Shown: positions 7,107 to 7,511 of the stretch, in pieces
How positions within the stretch are numbered: position 1 is the first letter of the stretch
Layout: each line of letters starts with the position of its first letter
NCBI GenBank assembly: GCA_007132595.1
Contig: SLOH01000018.1
Location: forward strand, 1 to 7,511
Length of the DNA: 7,511 nucleotides
DNA from: Waddliaceae bacterium
GTDB taxonomy: Bacteria; Chlamydiota; Chlamydiia; Chlamydiales; SLOH01
Reading direction: 5' to 3'
The notes under the pieces: generated by a model
Told to the model about the DNA's origin: nothing
Databases searched by the model: none
The model's input: only the letters and a program-made list of their open reading frames with translations
Made by a program: the position numbers and the translations under genes

Positions 7107-7475
7107 ATGACGAAAAGACGAATACCCAGACTCAACTCCTTGCTTAAGGAAGTGATTTCAGAGGTGATTGAAAGAGATGTGTCAAATCCGAACCTTCCCG
7201 GATTTATATCGATCACAGAAGTCTCAATTACCGAAGATTTACATTATGCAAAAGTGTATATCACAGTCTTAGGAGAACAAAAGGCTAAGGATCAAGCGGT
7301 CGAAATACTCAATGAAGCTGCGGGATTTATTAGCGTGACGGCATCGAAAAAGGTTGTCATGCGATTTTTTCCAACTTTAACCTTTCATCTTGATGAAACT
7401 CTTGATAAAAGACTACGCATTGAGGAGATCTTAGGAGAAATTTCGCAAGAAAAGAGGAAAAGAGAAAATGGTTGA
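7107..7475 (+). CDS. rbfA: Ribosome-binding factor A
   Basis: RbfA is a small assembly factor that binds free 30S subunits and helps mature the 16S rRNA 5' end region; it is important for growth in the cold in E. coli. The 122 residues match the family in length. It shows an N-terminal basic helix (KRRIPRLNSLLKEVISEVI, residues 3-21), then ISITEVSITEDLHYAKVYI, and the C-terminal PTLTFHLDET (about 89-98), which corresponds to the conserved P-x-L-x-F-x-x-D-x-S/T ending of the type II KH fold. It starts 3 nt after the infB stop with no strong Shine-Dalgarno, so it probably depends on coupling to infB. Its last 8 nt overlap the truB start. Confidence 0.95.
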   Translation: MTKRRIPRLNSLLKEVISEVIERDVSNPNLPGFISITEVSITEDLHYAKVYITVLGEQKAKDQAVEILNEAAGFISVTASKKVVMRFFPTLTFHLDETLDKRLRIEEILGEISQEKRKRENG

Positions 7476-7511
7476 AGGTATCCTCCTTGTCAATAAACCA
7501 AGAGGAAACCC
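7468..7511 (+). CDS. truB: tRNA pseudouridine-55 synthase, N-terminus only
   Basis: Only 14 codons and two bases are inside the window. They read MVEGILLVNKPRGN, which fits the conserved TruB start (G-[IL]-L-L-x-x-K-P-x-G). TruB isomerises uridine 55 in the T-loop of tRNAs. The ATG overlaps the rbfA stop by 8 nt in another frame, and GAGGAAA (7454-7460) lies in front of it. Position after rbfA is the usual one. The catalytic aspartate lies outside the window. Confidence 0.85.
   Translation, partial: MVEGILLVNKPRGN

Overview
The window is a stretch of core bacterial translation and transcription genes: rpsA, nusA, infB, rbfA and the start of truB, all on the + strand. A divergent - strand pair lies to the left: a short aspartate kinase and an unidentified partial gene. 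The order rpsA-nusA-infB-rbfA-truB is, from general knowledge, characteristic of Chlamydiae. The 574-residue six-domain S1 and the 428-residue NusA without the long acidic repeats of E. coli fit that. An aspartate kinase next to rpsA, where I recall trxB in the Chlamydia genus, and the moderate AT content suggest an amoeba-associated, environmental chlamydia rather than a Chlamydia species. That placement is inference; no database was searched.

Layout. Positions 1-344 (-) hold the N-terminal 114 codons of a gene I cannot name, cut by the window edge. Its start overlaps by 8 nt the stop of the aspartate kinase gene (337-1110, -), so the two look like one transcript. Positions 1111-1360 are a divergent control region. 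It has a consensus-like extended -10 promoter facing rpsA and a candidate promoter facing the kinase that would start transcription on the kinase ATG itself. rpsA (1361-3085) ends before an intrinsic terminator (about 3114-3159). The rest of the 238-nt gap carries a hairpin, a 10-bp direct repeat and a tentative nusA promoter. nusA (3324-4610), infB (4650-7103), rbfA (7107-7475) and truB (7468 to the edge) follow with gaps of 39 nt, 3 nt and an 8-nt overlap, as expected for one operon.

How the genes work together. S1 helps the 30S subunit capture mRNA. NusA controls pausing, termination and transcription-translation coupling. IF2 brings initiator tRNA to the 30S and joins subunits. RbfA matures the 16S 5' end region. 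TruB makes pseudouridine 55 in tRNA. The kinase commits aspartate to the lysine/diaminopimelate, threonine and methionine branches. I see no mobile element, CRISPR array, tRNA or rRNA. The less ordinary parts are the regulatory-domain-free kinase with an altered signature, its possibly leaderless transcript, its unnamed overlapping partner, and the repeats in front of nusA.
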